64,000 nt of DNA, taken from contig NZ_CAMFJS010000009.1 of assembly GCF_945956965.1 (NCBI RefSeq), forward strand, positions 1 to 64,000, read 5' to 3'. How positions within the stretch are numbered: the first letter of the stretch is position 1; every line of letters begins with the position of its first letter. Below the pieces are notes generated by a model. The model saw nothing but the letters and a program-made list of their open reading frames with translations, made no database searches and had not been told where the DNA came from. A program made the translations under genes and the position numbers. Positions 7,531-17,047 of the stretch are shown in pieces. The stretch is from an uncultured Roseateles sp. Its GTDB lineage: Bacteria > Pseudomonadota > Gammaproteobacteria > Burkholderiales > Burkholderiaceae_C.

Positions 7531-8352
7531 TCAGGCGGCCACGCCGATGATCACGCTGGAGGCCTTGAACAGCGCGGTGGCCGCCAAGCCGGGGCGCAAG
7601 CCCAAGCTGTCGGCGCTGGCTTGGGTGATGATGGCCGCCACGGTGCCGCCGCCCTGCAGTTCCAGTACCACCTCGCAATTGACGGCGCCGGGTTGCAAGC
7701 GCAAGACCTGACCCCGCAGCTGGTTGCGGGCCGACAGCTTCACGTCTTGCTCTCCGGTCATCAGGATGATGCTGGAGGCCTTCACCAGCGCGAAGGCCTT
7801 GGCGCCAAGCGTCAGCCCCAGCTCAAGCCGGCTCTCGCGGGTGACGCTGGCCACGATTTGCTGGCCGCCGATGATGCTCAGCGTGATTTCGTCATTCACC
7901 GCGCCGGGGCGCATCTCGCGGACCGTCCCGGCAAACTGATTTCTGGCGCTGGTTTTCATGGCAATGCTGCCCATCAGGGCGTAGTCGGCGTGCAGGCCTT
8001 GGGCTTGGGTGTTGAGGCGCGCGATGAAGCGGGCGTGTTCTTGCTGGATCAGCGCGTAGTTGGCCACCAGGGCTTCGCCGCGTGGCGTCAGGCGGCTAAA
8101 ACCCCCGCCCTTGCCGCCGGCCAGGCGCTCCAGCAGCGGCTCACCGGCCAGGTTGCTCATCAGCTCAATCGCGTTCCAGGCGCCCTTATAGCTATAGCCC
8201 ACCGCCTTGGCCGCTTGGGTGAGTGAGCCCAGCGCTGCAATCTGCGCCAGCAAGGCCAGCTGGCGGCTGCCGCCCAGGTCCTGGCCTTGCAAGCTCAGGC
8301 GCAGTTCGGCGGCCAGCTGGAGCTGGGAGTCTTCAGTCGTGCTCGGGCTCAT
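7531..8352 (-). CDS. modE: Molybdate-responsive regulator ModE
   Basis: The 273-aa protein has an N-terminal winged helix (about residues 1-115; [19 protein letters not shown] is the HTH) and two C-terminal molybdate-binding TOBE/Mop domains, each beginning SARNQ (about 138-205 and 210-273). ModE with molybdate represses mod transport genes. It is the last gene of modABCE and overlaps modC by 20 nt, so it represses its own operon through the box at 10519-10546. The duplicated Mop domains are normal for full-length ModE. Confidence 0.93.
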   Translation of the reverse strand: MSPSTTEDSQLQLAAELRLSLQGQDLGGSRQLALLAQIAALGSLTQAAKAVGYSYKGAWNAIELMSNLAGEPLLERLAGGKGGGFSRLTPRGEALVANYALIQQEHARFIARLNTQAQGLHADYALMGSIAMKTSARNQFAGTVREMRPGAVNDEITLSIIGGQQIVASVTRESRLELGLTLGAKAFALVKASSIILMTGEQDVKLSARNQLRGQVLRLQPGAVNCEVVLELQGGGTVAAIITQASADSLGLRPGLAATALFKASSVIIGVAA

Positions 8353-9013
8353 CGGGGTTCCTCACGATGCGGCCGTCGCGCAGCTGCAATTGGGTCTCGC
8401 CGAACAGGGCCAAGTCGTCCGGGTCGTGGGTGATCATCAGCAGCGGGATCTGCAGCTCGGCCAGCAGGGCTTGCAAGCTTTCGCGCAGACGGCCGCGCAA
8501 GGCGGGGTCCAGGGCCGAGAAAGGTTCGTCCAGCAGCAGGGCGCGCGGCTGGGTGATCAGTGCGCGCGCCAAGGCCGTGCGCTGGCGCTGGCCGCCTGAG
8601 AGCTGATGCGGCAGCTGCTGGGCTAGCGGGCTCAGTTCAAGCCGGTCCAGCCAATGCTGCACGGCGGGCAGGGCGGCGGCTTTGCGCGCACTGGGGTTGA
8701 GCCAGCCGCGCTGTAGGCCGAAGGCAATGTTCTGCGCCACGGTGAGTTGGGGGAAGAGGGCGTAATCCTGGAACAGATAGGCAAAGCCGCGCTCGCGCGC
8801 AGGCACATCGGGCCCGCCCGCCGCGAACAAGGTTTGGCCTTGGAAGGCGATGCGGCCGCTGTCGGGGCGCAGCAGGCCGGCGATGGCCTGCAGGGTCAGG
8901 CTCTTGCCCGCGCCCGAGGGACCGTAGACGACGGTGTTGCGCGCCTGGCTGTGGAAGCTCACATCCAGGCTGAACTTGGCGCTGATGCGCTTGCGGATCT
9001 GGACCTCGATCAC
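8333..9013 (-). CDS. modC: Molybdate ABC transporter ATPase ModC
   Basis: Walker A GPSGAGKS is at residues 31-38, the signature reads LSGGQRQR, Walker B is [12 protein letters not shown], and the switch histidine is in MITHDPDD. At 226 aa it lacks the C-terminal TOBE/Mop domain of the usual ~350-aa ModC, so molybdate sensing is probably left to ModE, encoded immediately after. Its start overlaps the modB stop (ATGA-type). Confidence 0.92.
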   Translation of the reverse strand: MIEVQIRKRISAKFSLDVSFHSQARNTVVYGPSGAGKSLTLQAIAGLLRPDSGRIAFQGQTLFAAGGPDVPARERGFAYLFQDYALFPQLTVAQNIAFGLQRGWLNPSARKAAALPAVQHWLDRLELSPLAQQLPHQLSGGQRQRTALARALITQPRALLLDEPFSALDPALRGRLRESLQALLAELQIPLLMITHDPDDLALFGETQLQLRDGRIVRNPDEPEHD

Positions 9014-9717
9014 GCCTCGGCCCTCCGCGTGGCCGGCGCCAAACGACCGGCCGCCAGCAGCACAACCACGCAGGTGATGGAGATGATGATGACCAGGCTG
9101 TTGGCCAGCTCATCTTGCCCACTCTGCACCGCCTCGTAGACGGCGATGGACAGGGTTTGGGTGCGGCCGGGGATGCTGCCCGCCACCATCAGCGTGGCGC
9201 CAAACTCACCCAGCGCCCGCGCAAAGGCCAGCAGCAGCCCGGCCAGAATGCCACGCCAGGCCAGCGGCAAGCTAACGCGGAAGAACAGCGCCGCCTCGCT
9301 CAGGCCCAGCACGCGGGCGGCCTGGGCCAGTTGCGGGTCGAGGTTTTCAAACGCCGCGCGGGCCGACTTCATCACCAGCGGGAAAGACACCAGGGTGGCG
9401 GCAATCACCGCGCCCTGCCAGCTGAAGATCAGGGTGATGCCGAAATGCTCGAACAGCCAGGCGCCCAGCGGCCCGCGCTTGCCGATCAGCACCAGCAAGT
9501 AGTAGCCCAACACCGTGGGCGGCAAGACCATGGGCAGGGTCAGCAGAGCATCAAGCAGCTCGCGGCCGGGAAACACCCGCAGCCGGGCCAGCGCGAAGCC
9601 GGCCGCCGTGCCCAGCAGCAGATTCAGCCCGGTGGCCCACAGCGCCACCTTGAGCGAGAGCGCCAGCGCGGGCCAGCTGGCCTGCAGGGCTGCGAACAAA
9701 GCCGTGTCTCCGCTCAC
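9010..9717 (-). CDS. modB: Molybdate ABC transporter permease ModB
   Basis: The 235-aa inner-membrane protein has about five transmembrane helices and the ABC-permease coupling motif [17 protein letters not shown] characteristic of ModB. It starts five nucleotides after modA ends and overlaps modC. It forms the channel of the molybdate importer with ModA (binding protein) and ModC (ATPase). Confidence 0.93.
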   Translation of the reverse strand: MSGDTALFAALQASWPALALSLKVALWATGLNLLLGTAAGFALARLRVFPGRELLDALLTLPMVLPPTVLGYYLLVLIGKRGPLGAWLFEHFGITLIFSWQGAVIAATLVSFPLVMKSARAAFENLDPQLAQAARVLGLSEAALFFRVSLPLAWRGILAGLLLAFARALGEFGATLMVAGSIPGRTQTLSIAVYEAVQSGQDELANSLVIIISITCVVVLLAAGRLAPATRRAEA

Positions 9718-9722
9718 AACGT

Positions 9723-10487
9723 TCAGGGCGCCAGAAAACCGTGGCGCGCCAGCACGGCCTGGGCGCCTGGGCTCTGCAGATAGCTGAGGAACTGCCCGGC
9801 GAGCTTGGCGTTAGCGCTGCCGCTCACGATGGCGGCGGGGTAAAGAATCGGTTCGGCGGTGGGGATGATGAAGGCGGTCTTGACCTTGTCCGCTGCCTGG
9901 GCGGCGTCGGTGGCGTAGACGATGCCGGCCTCGGCCTCGCCGCGCGCCACATAGTCCAGGGCCTGGCGCACGTTCTGGGCGTAAACGGCCTTGGGGGCGA
10001 GGGCGGTCCACAGGCTGGCGGCCTCCAGCGCGCTCTTGGCATAGCGGCCGGCTGGCACGCCCTCGGGGCGGCCCAGGGCCAGGCGGGTGAAGGCGGGGTT
10101 TTGCAAGTCGGCCAAGGACTTCGGCGGCGTCACGCCCGCCGCGCTGATCAGCACCAGCTGATTGCGGGTGAAGTTGCGCCGGCTGCCCGGGGCGAGCAAG
10201 CCTTGCGACTGCGCCCGGTCCATGCTGATCTGGTCGGCCGCGGCGAACACATCCACCGGCGCGCCCTTGGCGATTTGGGCCAGCAAGGCGTCAGAGGCGG
10301 CGAAGTTGAACAGCAGCTTGCTGCCCGGCTGCTGCGCTTCAAAGCCCGGCGCCAACTCCTTGAAGGCATTGCTGAGGCTGGCGGCTGCGGAGACCGTCAA
10401 TTCGGCGGCCTGAGCCGCAGGCGCCAAGGCGCTCAGACTGCTCAGCAGAACAAGGGAGAGGCGGAGCAGGGCGGTGCGTAAAAGCAT
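9723..10487 (-). CDS. modA: Periplasmic molybdate-binding protein ModA
   Basis: The 254-aa protein has a Sec signal peptide (cut near AQAAE) followed by LTVSAAASLSNAFKELAP, the conserved ModA start that contributes oxyanion-binding serines. Further family segments are FNFAASDALLAQI and the Tyr-containing GIVYATDA. It is the first gene of modABCE, with a ModE box 32 nt upstream. Confidence 0.93.
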   Translation of the reverse strand: MLLRTALLRLSLVLLSSLSALAPAAQAAELTVSAAASLSNAFKELAPGFEAQQPGSKLLFNFAASDALLAQIAKGAPVDVFAAADQISMDRAQSQGLLAPGSRRNFTRNQLVLISAAGVTPPKSLADLQNPAFTRLALGRPEGVPAGRYAKSALEAASLWTALAPKAVYAQNVRQALDYVARGEAEAGIVYATDAAQAADKVKTAFIIPTAEPILYPAAIVSGSANAKLAGQFLSYLQSPGAQAVLARHGFLAP

Positions 10488-10518
10488 GGCGGGCGGGGTG
10501 ATCAGAAGCGGGTTCAGG

Positions 10519-10546
10519 CTCGAAATATAGCTGACTACATAACGAC
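10519..10546 (-). promoter_or_regulatory. ModE binding box upstream of modA
   Basis: Arms CTCGAAATATA and TACATAACGAC separated by 6 nt match the known ModE palindrome (ATCGCTATATA-N6-TATATAACGAT) at 8/11 and 9/11 positions. The site lies 32 nt before the modA start, where bound ModE would block transcription of modABCE. Between here and chaA (10547-10810) I see no gene or known riboswitch. Confidence 0.85.
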
Positions 10547-10810
10547 TGCGCTCGGATGGATCTTGGCGGAACGACGCAGGCTTGTGCGCTCTGGGCTTGG
10601 GCGGTGCATGTGTGCCCGGGCGCTGGCGGCTTTGCTGCCAAAGTCGGCGGTTATATTGGTGGGGCTAGCTCGCGCGCTGATGGCTGCACAGTCGCCCTCT
10701 CTCAATTGGGCACGACGCCCGCCCTGAATTCAGCGCCAAGCTCGGGGCCCTAACGAGCCACCCGCCCGTCCGGCCCTCGTTCAATTTCAGAAGTTCAAGG
10801 ACAGTCATCA

Positions 10811-11917
10811 ATGCCACAAACCCATGCCCCGCAGCCACTCTGGACCATTGCCGCCCCCGTGATCGGCTGGCTTTTGCTGGGTGGTCAGGCCATGGGTTTG
10901 AGCCAAAACCTGGGGATGATTTACCAGGGCTTGATGATTGCCGGCTTGCTGGGCGGCGTGCTGGCCGCCGTGCATCACGCGGAGGTGGTGGCGCACCGGG
11001 TGGGCGAGCCGCTGGGCAGCCTGATTCTGGCGGGCGCCATCACGGCCATCGAGGTGGCGCTGATCGTCACGCTGATGCTGGCCGGCGGCGAGTCGGCCAC
11101 CACGCTGGCGCGCGACACGGTGTTCGCCACCGTGATGATCATCCTCAACGGCATCGTCGGCATCTGCTTGCTGGTGGGCGGGCACCGGCATCTGGAGCAG
11201 CGCTTTGAGATCAAGGGCGTCAACGCGGCGCTGAGCACCTTGGCCGCCATCGTGGTGCTGACCATGGTGCTGCCGGTGTTCACCAGCAGCGTGCCCGGCC
11301 CGCTCTACAGCGATAGTCAGCTGGGCTTTATCGCGGTGATCTGCTTGCTGCTGTATGCGGCCTTTCTGTTCATCCAGACGATTCGCCACCGCGACTACTT
11401 TTTGCCCTCGGCCGAGGATGCGGCCCTGGCCGGTGACGACGCCCATGTGGCGCCGCCCAGCACGCGCGCCGCGTGGATCAGCGCCGGCTTGCTGGTGCTG
11501 GGCTTGGCGGCCGTGGTTTTGCTGGCCAAGTCGATCTCGCCCTTGATTGAGGCTGGGGTGGCGGCCATCGGCGCGCCGGCCACCTTGGTGGGCGTGATCA
11601 TTGCGGCCATCGTCTTGCTGCCCGAAGGCCTGGCGGCTCTTGGTGCCGCCAAGGCCAATCTCTTGCAGACCAGCCTCAACCTGGCCCTGGGCTCGGCCCT
11701 GGCCAGCATTGGCCTGACCATCCCGGTTGTGGCCTTGGTGGCGATTGCCAATGGCTGGCAACTCACCCTGGGCCTGGACGCCGCGTCCATCGTGCTCGTC
11801 ACCTTGTCCCTGATGGTGGCGACACTATCTCTGGGTACCGGCCGCACCACGGTGTTGCAAGGCGTGGTGCACCTGGCGATCTTCGCGACCTATTTGTTCA
11901 TGACCGTGTTCCCCTGA
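10811..11917 (+). CDS. chaA: Calcium/proton antiporter, ChaA family
   Basis: The 368-aa protein has about eleven hydrophobic segments and the two CaCA-type repeats: GEPLGSLILAGAITAIEVALI near residues 66-86 and LLPEGLAALGAAKANLLQTSLNLALGSALASIGLTIP near 272-308, each with the ion-binding acidic residue. It exchanges Ca2+ (or Na+/K+) for protons across the inner membrane. The start has AAGGA 9 nt upstream. It is a single gene, divergent from modA. Confidence 0.85.
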   Translation: MPQTHAPQPLWTIAAPVIGWLLLGGQAMGLSQNLGMIYQGLMIAGLLGGVLAAVHHAEVVAHRVGEPLGSLILAGAITAIEVALIVTLMLAGGESATTLARDTVFATVMIILNGIVGICLLVGGHRHLEQRFEIKGVNAALSTLAAIVVLTMVLPVFTSSVPGPLYSDSQLGFIAVICLLLYAAFLFIQTIRHRDYFLPSAEDAALAGDDAHVAPPSTRAAWISAGLLVLGLAAVVLLAKSISPLIEAGVAAIGAPATLVGVIIAAIVLLPEGLAALGAAKANLLQTSLNLALGSALASIGLTIPVVALVAIANGWQLTLGLDAASIVLVTLSLMVATLSLGTGRTTVLQGVVHLAIFATYLFMTVFP

Positions 11918-11956
11918 GCGGGGTGAACGGAGAGCCCGGGGCGGCGTGTGCCGGGT

Positions 11957-12196
11957 TCAGCCGCTGTAGCGCAGCGAGGCGTCCAGTTGGTCGACCAATT
12001 CAGCCCAATCGGCGTCGTCACAGCGTTGCTCGCACAGCATCTCGGCCTGCGCCGGGCTCCAGAAGGGCGCATCGGCCAAGCGGATCTCAGGCGCCAGCGG
12101 CGCGTGACGGCTCAGGAACGCGTGGATGCTCACCGGGTCATTGGGCAGGCCCAGTTGCGCAAACAGTTCGTGGAAACGGTGATGTGCTTTGTCCAT
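11957..12196 (-). CDS. DUF2789 family protein
   Basis: The 79-aa protein matches my memory of the DUF2789 family: H..FHELFAQLGLP near the N-terminus, then LADAPFWSPAQAEML and DADWAELVDQLDASLR. Function is unknown. It lies convergent to chaA with a short gap and upstream of the XdhC gene on no shared strand signal that I can see. Confidence 0.8.
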   Translation of the reverse strand: MDKAHHRFHELFAQLGLPNDPVSIHAFLSRHAPLAPEIRLADAPFWSPAQAEMLCEQRCDDADWAELVDQLDASLRYSG

Positions 12197-12287
12197 GATG
12201 GGTGTCGAGCTGGAGGTTCGGAAGATGGCTTCGAAACCATTGTTGGCTCGAAGTGCTGGGCCTGCTGATGATTGCTGTGCGCGAGTC

Positions 12288-13238
12288 CTAAATCGTCACC
12301 CCATATCGTTGCGCCGTCATATGCGCCAGGATGGACAAGGCAATCTCCGGCGGCGTGCGCGCGCCGATGTTCAAGCCCACCGGCCCATGCAGCCGCGCCA
12401 GCTGGTCTTCACTGAGGTCGAAATGCTCGGCCAAGCGCGCCCGCCGTTTGGCCTGGTTGACCCGTGAGCCGATGGCGCCGACGTAAAACGCCGGGCTGCG
12501 CAGCGCCTCCATCAAAGCCAGATCATCAAGCTTGGGATCGTGGGTGAGGGCGACGATGGCGCTGTGGCCGTCTGGCGCGAAGGCCTGCACGCAGTCGTCC
12601 GGCATCTCGCGGCTGAGCGTGCAGCCGGGCACCTCCAGCGTGTATTCCTCGCGCGGGTCGCAGATCAGCACCTGATAGTCCAGCGCCTTGGCCATATCGG
12701 CCAGGTACTGCGTCATCTGCCCGGCACCGATGATCAGCAAACGCCACTGTGGGCCGTGGTGGGTGCACAGGCTGTGCTCGGTCAGCAGCACGACATCGGC
12801 GCCTGCTTGCGCCTCGCCCAAGCTGACTTCGCCACTGGCCAGGTCCAAGACTCGCCGCACCCGCTCACCGCGCTCCAGGCGCTGCAGCAAGGCGTCGATT
12901 TGTGAGCCGGGGGCCGACAGCGGCTCCAGCATCAACTCCAGCGTGCCGCCACAGGGCAGGCCGAAGCGGTTGGCCTCCTCGGCGCCGATGCCGTAGCGCA
13001 AGAGCTGGGGCCGGCTCAGGTGCATCGCACCTTCACGCACCTTGGCCACCAGATCGTCTTCAATGCAGCCGCCGGAGACCGAGCCGGCAATCTGCCCGTC
13101 ATCACGCAAAGCCACCACCGAGCCCACCGGGCGCGGGGCCGAACCCCAGGTGCGGGTGATGGTGCCCAGCACCACGCCGCGGCCCTCGGCCAGCCACTGG
13201 CTGACCTGGCGCAAAACCGTCAAATCAAGATTGTCCAT
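12288..13238 (-). CDS. XdhC/CoxI-family molybdenum cofactor maturation protein
   Basis: The 316-aa protein has the XdhC N-domain (GTITRTWGSAPRPVGS and SGSVSGGCIEDDL, with the conserved Cys) and a C-terminal Rossmann domain (LIIGAGQMTQYLADMA) ending in GLNIGARTPPEIALSILA. XdhC proteins bind and deliver the molybdenum cofactor, often sulfurated, to xanthine dehydrogenase-type enzymes. It is divergent from coxSLMDEG, which lacks its own coxF/coxI gene, so it very likely serves that enzyme. Confidence 0.85.
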   Translation of the reverse strand: MDNLDLTVLRQVSQWLAEGRGVVLGTITRTWGSAPRPVGSVVALRDDGQIAGSVSGGCIEDDLVAKVREGAMHLSRPQLLRYGIGAEEANRFGLPCGGTLELMLEPLSAPGSQIDALLQRLERGERVRRVLDLASGEVSLGEAQAGADVVLLTEHSLCTHHGPQWRLLIIGAGQMTQYLADMAKALDYQVLICDPREEYTLEVPGCTLSREMPDDCVQAFAPDGHSAIVALTHDPKLDDLALMEALRSPAFYVGAIGSRVNQAKRRARLAEHFDLSEDQLARLHGPVGLNIGARTPPEIALSILAHMTAQRYGVTI

Positions 13239-13313
13239 AGGCCGATGCTAAACGCCTGCGCCCGGCTTGATGTGCGGCAGCTCAAAACTCGTGGCGGGAT
13301 TCACAACTGTATG

Positions 13314-13327
13314 CCCGTACATACGGG
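13314..13327. promoter_or_regulatory. Palindrome between xdhC-like gene and coxS
   Basis: CCCGTA/TACGGG with a 2-nt spacer sits in the 166-nt divergent intergenic region; an overlapping repeat GTATG/CATAC extends the symmetry (309-324). Its central position suggests an operator co-controlling both directions. No regulator gene is adjacent. Confidence 0.4.
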
Positions 13328-13404
13328 TAAACGGCGGATAGCGCGGCAGCCGTGCAGCCGCGAGGATGTGTATTGCCGCTTGGTGAAAAAAACTAGGAGA
13401 CGAG

Positions 13405-13884
13405 ATGAGTCAGAGAATCACGCTCAAGGTAAATGGCAAGACGCTGACGCGCACGGTCGAGGCCGACCAATTGCTGGTGCAATTTCTGCGCGAAGACCTG
13501 GCCCTGACGGGCACCCATGTGGGCTGCGACACCGGCCAATGCGGTGCTTGCACCATTCACCTCAACGGCCGCGCCGTGAAGAGCTGTACCCTGCTTGCGG
13601 TACAAGCCAACGGCGCCGAGCTGCGCACCATCGAAGGCCTGGCCGCCGCAGACGGCAGCCTGCACCCCATGCAAGCCGCGTTCAAAGAATGCCACGGCCT
13701 GCAATGCGGCTTCTGCACCCCCGGCATGGTGATGAGCGCGGTGGACCTGGTGCAGCACCACGGCTGCCATTCCGAGACGCAGGTGCGTGAAGCGCTGGAA
13801 GGCAATATCTGCCGCTGCACCGGCTACCAGAACATCGTGCGTGCAGTGCAGACCGGCGCCGCCGCGATGAAGGGAGGCCAGTGA
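13405..13884 (+). CDS. coxS: Mo-hydroxylase small subunit, 2x[2Fe-2S] (CoxS-like)
   Basis: The 159-aa protein has a plant-type [2Fe-2S] site ([17 protein letters not shown]) and the second four-cysteine site (CGFCTPGM and [10 protein letters not shown]), the standard small subunit of xanthine oxidase-family enzymes. It passes electrons from the Mo centre to the FAD subunit. AGGAG lies 6 nt before the ATG; its stop overlaps the start of coxL. Confidence 0.92.
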   Translation: MSQRITLKVNGKTLTRTVEADQLLVQFLREDLALTGTHVGCDTGQCGACTIHLNGRAVKSCTLLAVQANGAELRTIEGLAAADGSLHPMQAAFKECHGLQCGFCTPGMVMSAVDLVQHHGCHSETQVREALEGNICRCTGYQNIVRAVQTGAAAMKGGQ

Positions 13885-16238
13885 TGAACGCGCCCCAACA
13901 AGGCCTGATCGGCCAAAGCATCCGCCGCCGCGAAGACGCACGCTTTCTGACCGGCCGTGGCCAGTACACCGATGACCTGGTGCTGCCGCGCCAAAGCTAC
14001 GCCTACTTCCTGCGCTCGCCCTACGCGCACGCCAGCATCAAAGCCATTGACGTCGCGGCGGCCGAGGCTGCCGAGGGCGTGCTGGCCATCTTCACCGGCG
14101 AGCATTTCCGCGCCGTCGGCGGCCTGCCTTGCGGCTGGCTCATCAACAGCCTGGACGGCTCGCCGATGAAGGAGCCCAAGCACCCCATCATTGCCGATGG
14201 CAAAGTGCGTTATGTCGGCGACGCCCTCGCCCTGGTGGTGGCCGAAACCTATGCCCAGGCCAAGGCCGCGGCGCAGCTGATCATGGTGGACTATGAGGAG
14301 CTGACGCCGGTGGTGGACACCGCCAGCGCCACCCAGTCCAGCGGCCAGGTGCACGACGAGGCGCCCGGCAACGTCTGCTACACCTGGGGCTGCGGCGACA
14401 AGGCCGCCACCGACCAGGCGTTTGCCGGCGCGGCCCATGTCACCAAGCTGCAGTACTGCAATAACCGCCTGATCCCTAACGCCATTGAGCCACGGGCTGC
14501 GAATGCCAGCTACAACCCCGGGGACGAGAGCTACACCCTCTACACCACCAGCCAGAACCCGCATGTGGCGCGGCTGCTGATGTGCGCGTTTGTGCTGGGC
14601 ATCCCCGAGCACAAGGTGCGCGTGGTGGCGCCGGATGTGGGCGGTGGCTTTGGCTCCAAGATCTTTTTGTACGCCGAAGAAACCGCGCTGACCTGGGCCA
14701 GCAAGCAAGTTGGCCGCCCGATCAAATGGACCGCCGACCGCAGTGAAGCCTTTTTGAGCGACGCCCACGGCCGCGACCACGCCACCGTGGCCGAGCTGGC
14801 GCTGGACGCGCAGGGCAAGTTCCTCGCCATGCGTGTGCACACCACGGCTAATTTGGGCGCTTACCTATCCACCTTTGCCAGCAGCGTGCCGACCATTCTT
14901 TATGCCACCTTGCTGGCCGGCCAGTACACCACCCCGGCGATTTATGCCGAGGTGACCGGCGTGTTCACCAACACCGCGCCGGTGGATGCCTACCGGGGTG
15001 CGGGCCGACCCGAGGCCACTTATGTGGTGGAGCGCCTGGTGGAAACCGCGGCCAAGGAGTTGGGCATTGACCCCGCCGAGCTGCGCCGCCGCAATTTCAT
15101 CCGAAGCTTCCCCTACCCCACACCGGTGGGCCTGACCTACGACGTGGGCGACTACGACGCCACGCTCGACGCCGTGCAGGAACTGGCCGATGTGGCCGGC
15201 TTCCCCGCTCGCCGCGCCGCCAGCGAGGCCAAGGGGCTCAAACGCGGTCTGGGCTATTCCACCTACATCGAAGCCTGCGGCCTGGCCCCGTCCAATATCG
15301 CCGGCGCCCTGGGCGCGCGGGCGGGCTTGTTCGAGGCCGGCGAGGTGCGCGTGCACCCCACCGGCAAGGTGACCATCTTCACCGGCTCGCACTCCCACGG
15401 CCAGGGCCACGAGACCACCTTCGCACAGGTGGTGGCCGACAAGCTGGGCATCCCGATCGAAGACGTCAGCATCGAGCATGGCGACACCGGCAAGGTGCTG
15501 TTCGGCATGGGCACTTACGGCAGCCGCTCGCTCTCGGTGGGCGGCACGGCCATCGTCAAGGCGGTGGACAAGGTGATCGCCAAGGGCAAGAAGATCGCGG
15601 CCCATCTGCTGGAAGCGGCCGACACCGACATCGAGTTTGAGAACGGTGTCTTCAAGGTGGCCGGCACCGACAAAAGCGTGCCCTTCGCCTCGGTCTCGCT
15701 GACGGCCTATGTGCCGCACAACTACCCGCTCGACAAGTTGGAGCCCGGCCTCAACGAGAACGCCTTCTACGACCCCACCAACTTCACCTACCCCGCCGGC
15801 AGCTATGTTTGCGAGGTGGAGGTGGACCCCGCCACCGGCCAGGTGCGGGTGGACCGCTTCAGCGCGGTGGACGACTTCGGCAATATCGTCAACCCGATGA
15901 TCGTGGAAGGCCAGGTGCAAGGCGGCATCGCCCAAGGCATCGGCCAAGCCTTGCTGGAGCACGGCATTTACGACAAGGAAAGTGGTCAGCTGCTGACAGG
16001 CAGCTATATGGACTACGCCATGCCGCGCGCCGACGACCTGCCCAGCTTCCAGATCAAGACCGCCAAGGGCACGCCCTGCAGCCACAACCCGCTGGGCGTG
16101 AAGGGCTGCGGCGAGGCGGGAGCCATCGGCTCGCCGCCTGCGGTGATCAACGCCATTTGCGACGCCATCGGCGTCAAGGATGTGCCCATGCCCGCCACCC
16201 CGCATGCGGTGTGGCAAGCCATGCAGGCCAATCGCTGA
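13881..16238 (+). CDS. coxL: Mo-hydroxylase large subunit, form II CoxL-like
   Basis: The 785-aa protein is full length for the molybdopterin subunit of the CO dehydrogenase/xanthine oxidase family. It has VGGGFGSK near residue 253, the active-loop motif AYRGAGR near 370-376, and the catalytic glutamate in [12 protein letters not shown] near 743. True CO dehydrogenases (form I) carry AYxCSFR with a Cys that binds copper; here the form II motif lacks that Cys. The substrate is therefore unknown and CO oxidation should not be assumed. It is cotranscribed with coxS (4-nt overlap) and coxM. Confidence 0.92.
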   Translation: MMNAPQQGLIGQSIRRREDARFLTGRGQYTDDLVLPRQSYAYFLRSPYAHASIKAIDVAAAEAAEGVLAIFTGEHFRAVGGLPCGWLINSLDGSPMKEPKHPIIADGKVRYVGDALALVVAETYAQAKAAAQLIMVDYEELTPVVDTASATQSSGQVHDEAPGNVCYTWGCGDKAATDQAFAGAAHVTKLQYCNNRLIPNAIEPRAANASYNPGDESYTLYTTSQNPHVARLLMCAFVLGIPEHKVRVVAPDVGGGFGSKIFLYAEETALTWASKQVGRPIKWTADRSEAFLSDAHGRDHATVAELALDAQGKFLAMRVHTTANLGAYLSTFASSVPTILYATLLAGQYTTPAIYAEVTGVFTNTAPVDAYRGAGRPEATYVVERLVETAAKELGIDPAELRRRNFIRSFPYPTPVGLTYDVGDYDATLDAVQELADVAGFPARRAASEAKGLKRGLGYSTYIEACGLAPSNIAGALGARAGLFEAGEVRVHPTGKVTIFTGSHSHGQGHETTFAQVVADKLGIPIEDVSIEHGDTGKVLFGMGTYGSRSLSVGGTAIVKAVDKVIAKGKKIAAHLLEAADTDIEFENGVFKVAGTDKSVPFASVSLTAYVPHNYPLDKLEPGLNENAFYDPTNFTYPAGSYVCEVEVDPATGQVRVDRFSAVDDFGNIVNPMIVEGQVQGGIAQGIGQALLEHGIYDKESGQLLTGSYMDYAMPRADDLPSFQIKTAKGTPCSHNPLGVKGCGEAGAIGSPPAVINAICDAIGVKDVPMPATPHAVWQAMQANR

Positions 16239-16258
16239 GCGCAAGGGAGACACACGCC

Positions 16259-17047
16259 ATGACATTCACCTACACACAAGCGGGCTCGGTGGCCGAAGCC
16301 GCCCAGGCCGGCGCCAAAGACGAGGCTAAGCTGATCGCCGGGGGGCAGTCCTTGCTGGGCGCCATCAAGCTGGGCCTGGCCGCGCCTGAGGCTTTGATTG
16401 ACCTCAGCGGCCTGGCCGATCTGAAAGGCATCCGTCTGGACGGCGGCAAGCTGGTCATCGGAGCCATGACCACGCACGCCACGGTGGCCGCGTCCAAAGA
16501 AGTGCAGAGCGCCATTCCGGCCCTGGCTGACTTGGCCGGCCGCATCGGCGACCGCCAGGTTCGCAACCGCGGCACCCTGGGCGGCAGCCTGGCCAATAAC
16601 GACCCTGCTGCCTGCTACCCCGCCGCCGTGCTGGCCTTGGCGGCCACGGTGCACACCGACCGGCGCAGCATCGCGGCGGATGACTTTTTCAAAGGCATGT
16701 ACGAAACCGCGCTGCAGCCCGGCGAGATCATCACCTCGGTGAGTTTCCCGGTGCCGGCCAAGGCGGGCTGGCAGAAGTTCAAACAGCCGGCCTCGCGCTT
16801 TTCCATCGTCGGCGTCTTCGTGGCGCAGACGGCGGCGGGCGTGCGCGTGGCCGTCACCGGTGCAGGGCCGGGCGTGTTCCGCGAGCCGCAGCTGGAGGCG
16901 GCGCTGGGCAGCAACTGGAACCCTGCTGCCACGGCGGCCATCACCGTCAGCGCCGACGGTCTGAACCAGGACCTGCATGGCTCACCCGCTTACCGTGCGG
17001 CGCTGATTCCCGTGCTGGCCGGGCGGGCGGTGGCAGGGGCGGCGTGA
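16259..17047 (+). CDS. coxM: Mo-hydroxylase FAD-binding medium subunit (CoxM-like)
   Basis: I start at ATG 16259, which has AAGGGAG upstream and 20 nt to the coxL stop; the open frame extends further up but only inside coxL. The 262-aa product has the FAD motifs AGGQSLL (about 28-34) and NRGTLGGSLANNDPAA (about 103-118) of the CoxM/XdhB family. With CoxS and CoxL it forms the (LMS)2 enzyme. It is a little short for the family (~285 aa). Its stop overlaps the GTG start of coxD. Confidence 0.9.
   Translation: MTFTYTQAGSVAEAAQAGAKDEAKLIAGGQSLLGAIKLGLAAPEALIDLSGLADLKGIRLDGGKLVIGAMTTHATVAASKEVQSAIPALADLAGRIGDRQVRNRGTLGGSLANNDPAACYPAAVLALAATVHTDRRSIAADDFFKGMYETALQPGEIITSVSFPVPAKAGWQKFKQPASRFSIVGVFVAQTAAGVRVAVTGAGPGVFREPQLEAALGSNWNPAATAAITVSADGLNQDLHGSPAYRAALIPVLAGRAVAGAA

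Noticed and set aside
10547-10810. Riboswitch before chaA
   Set aside because: The conserved marks of yybP-ykoY or other known classes are absent; only weak G+C-rich stems are present.
13824-16265. Long open frames on the minus strand opposite coxL
   Set aside because: All are antisense shadows of the intact coxL; composition is typical of reverse reading of G+C-rich codons.
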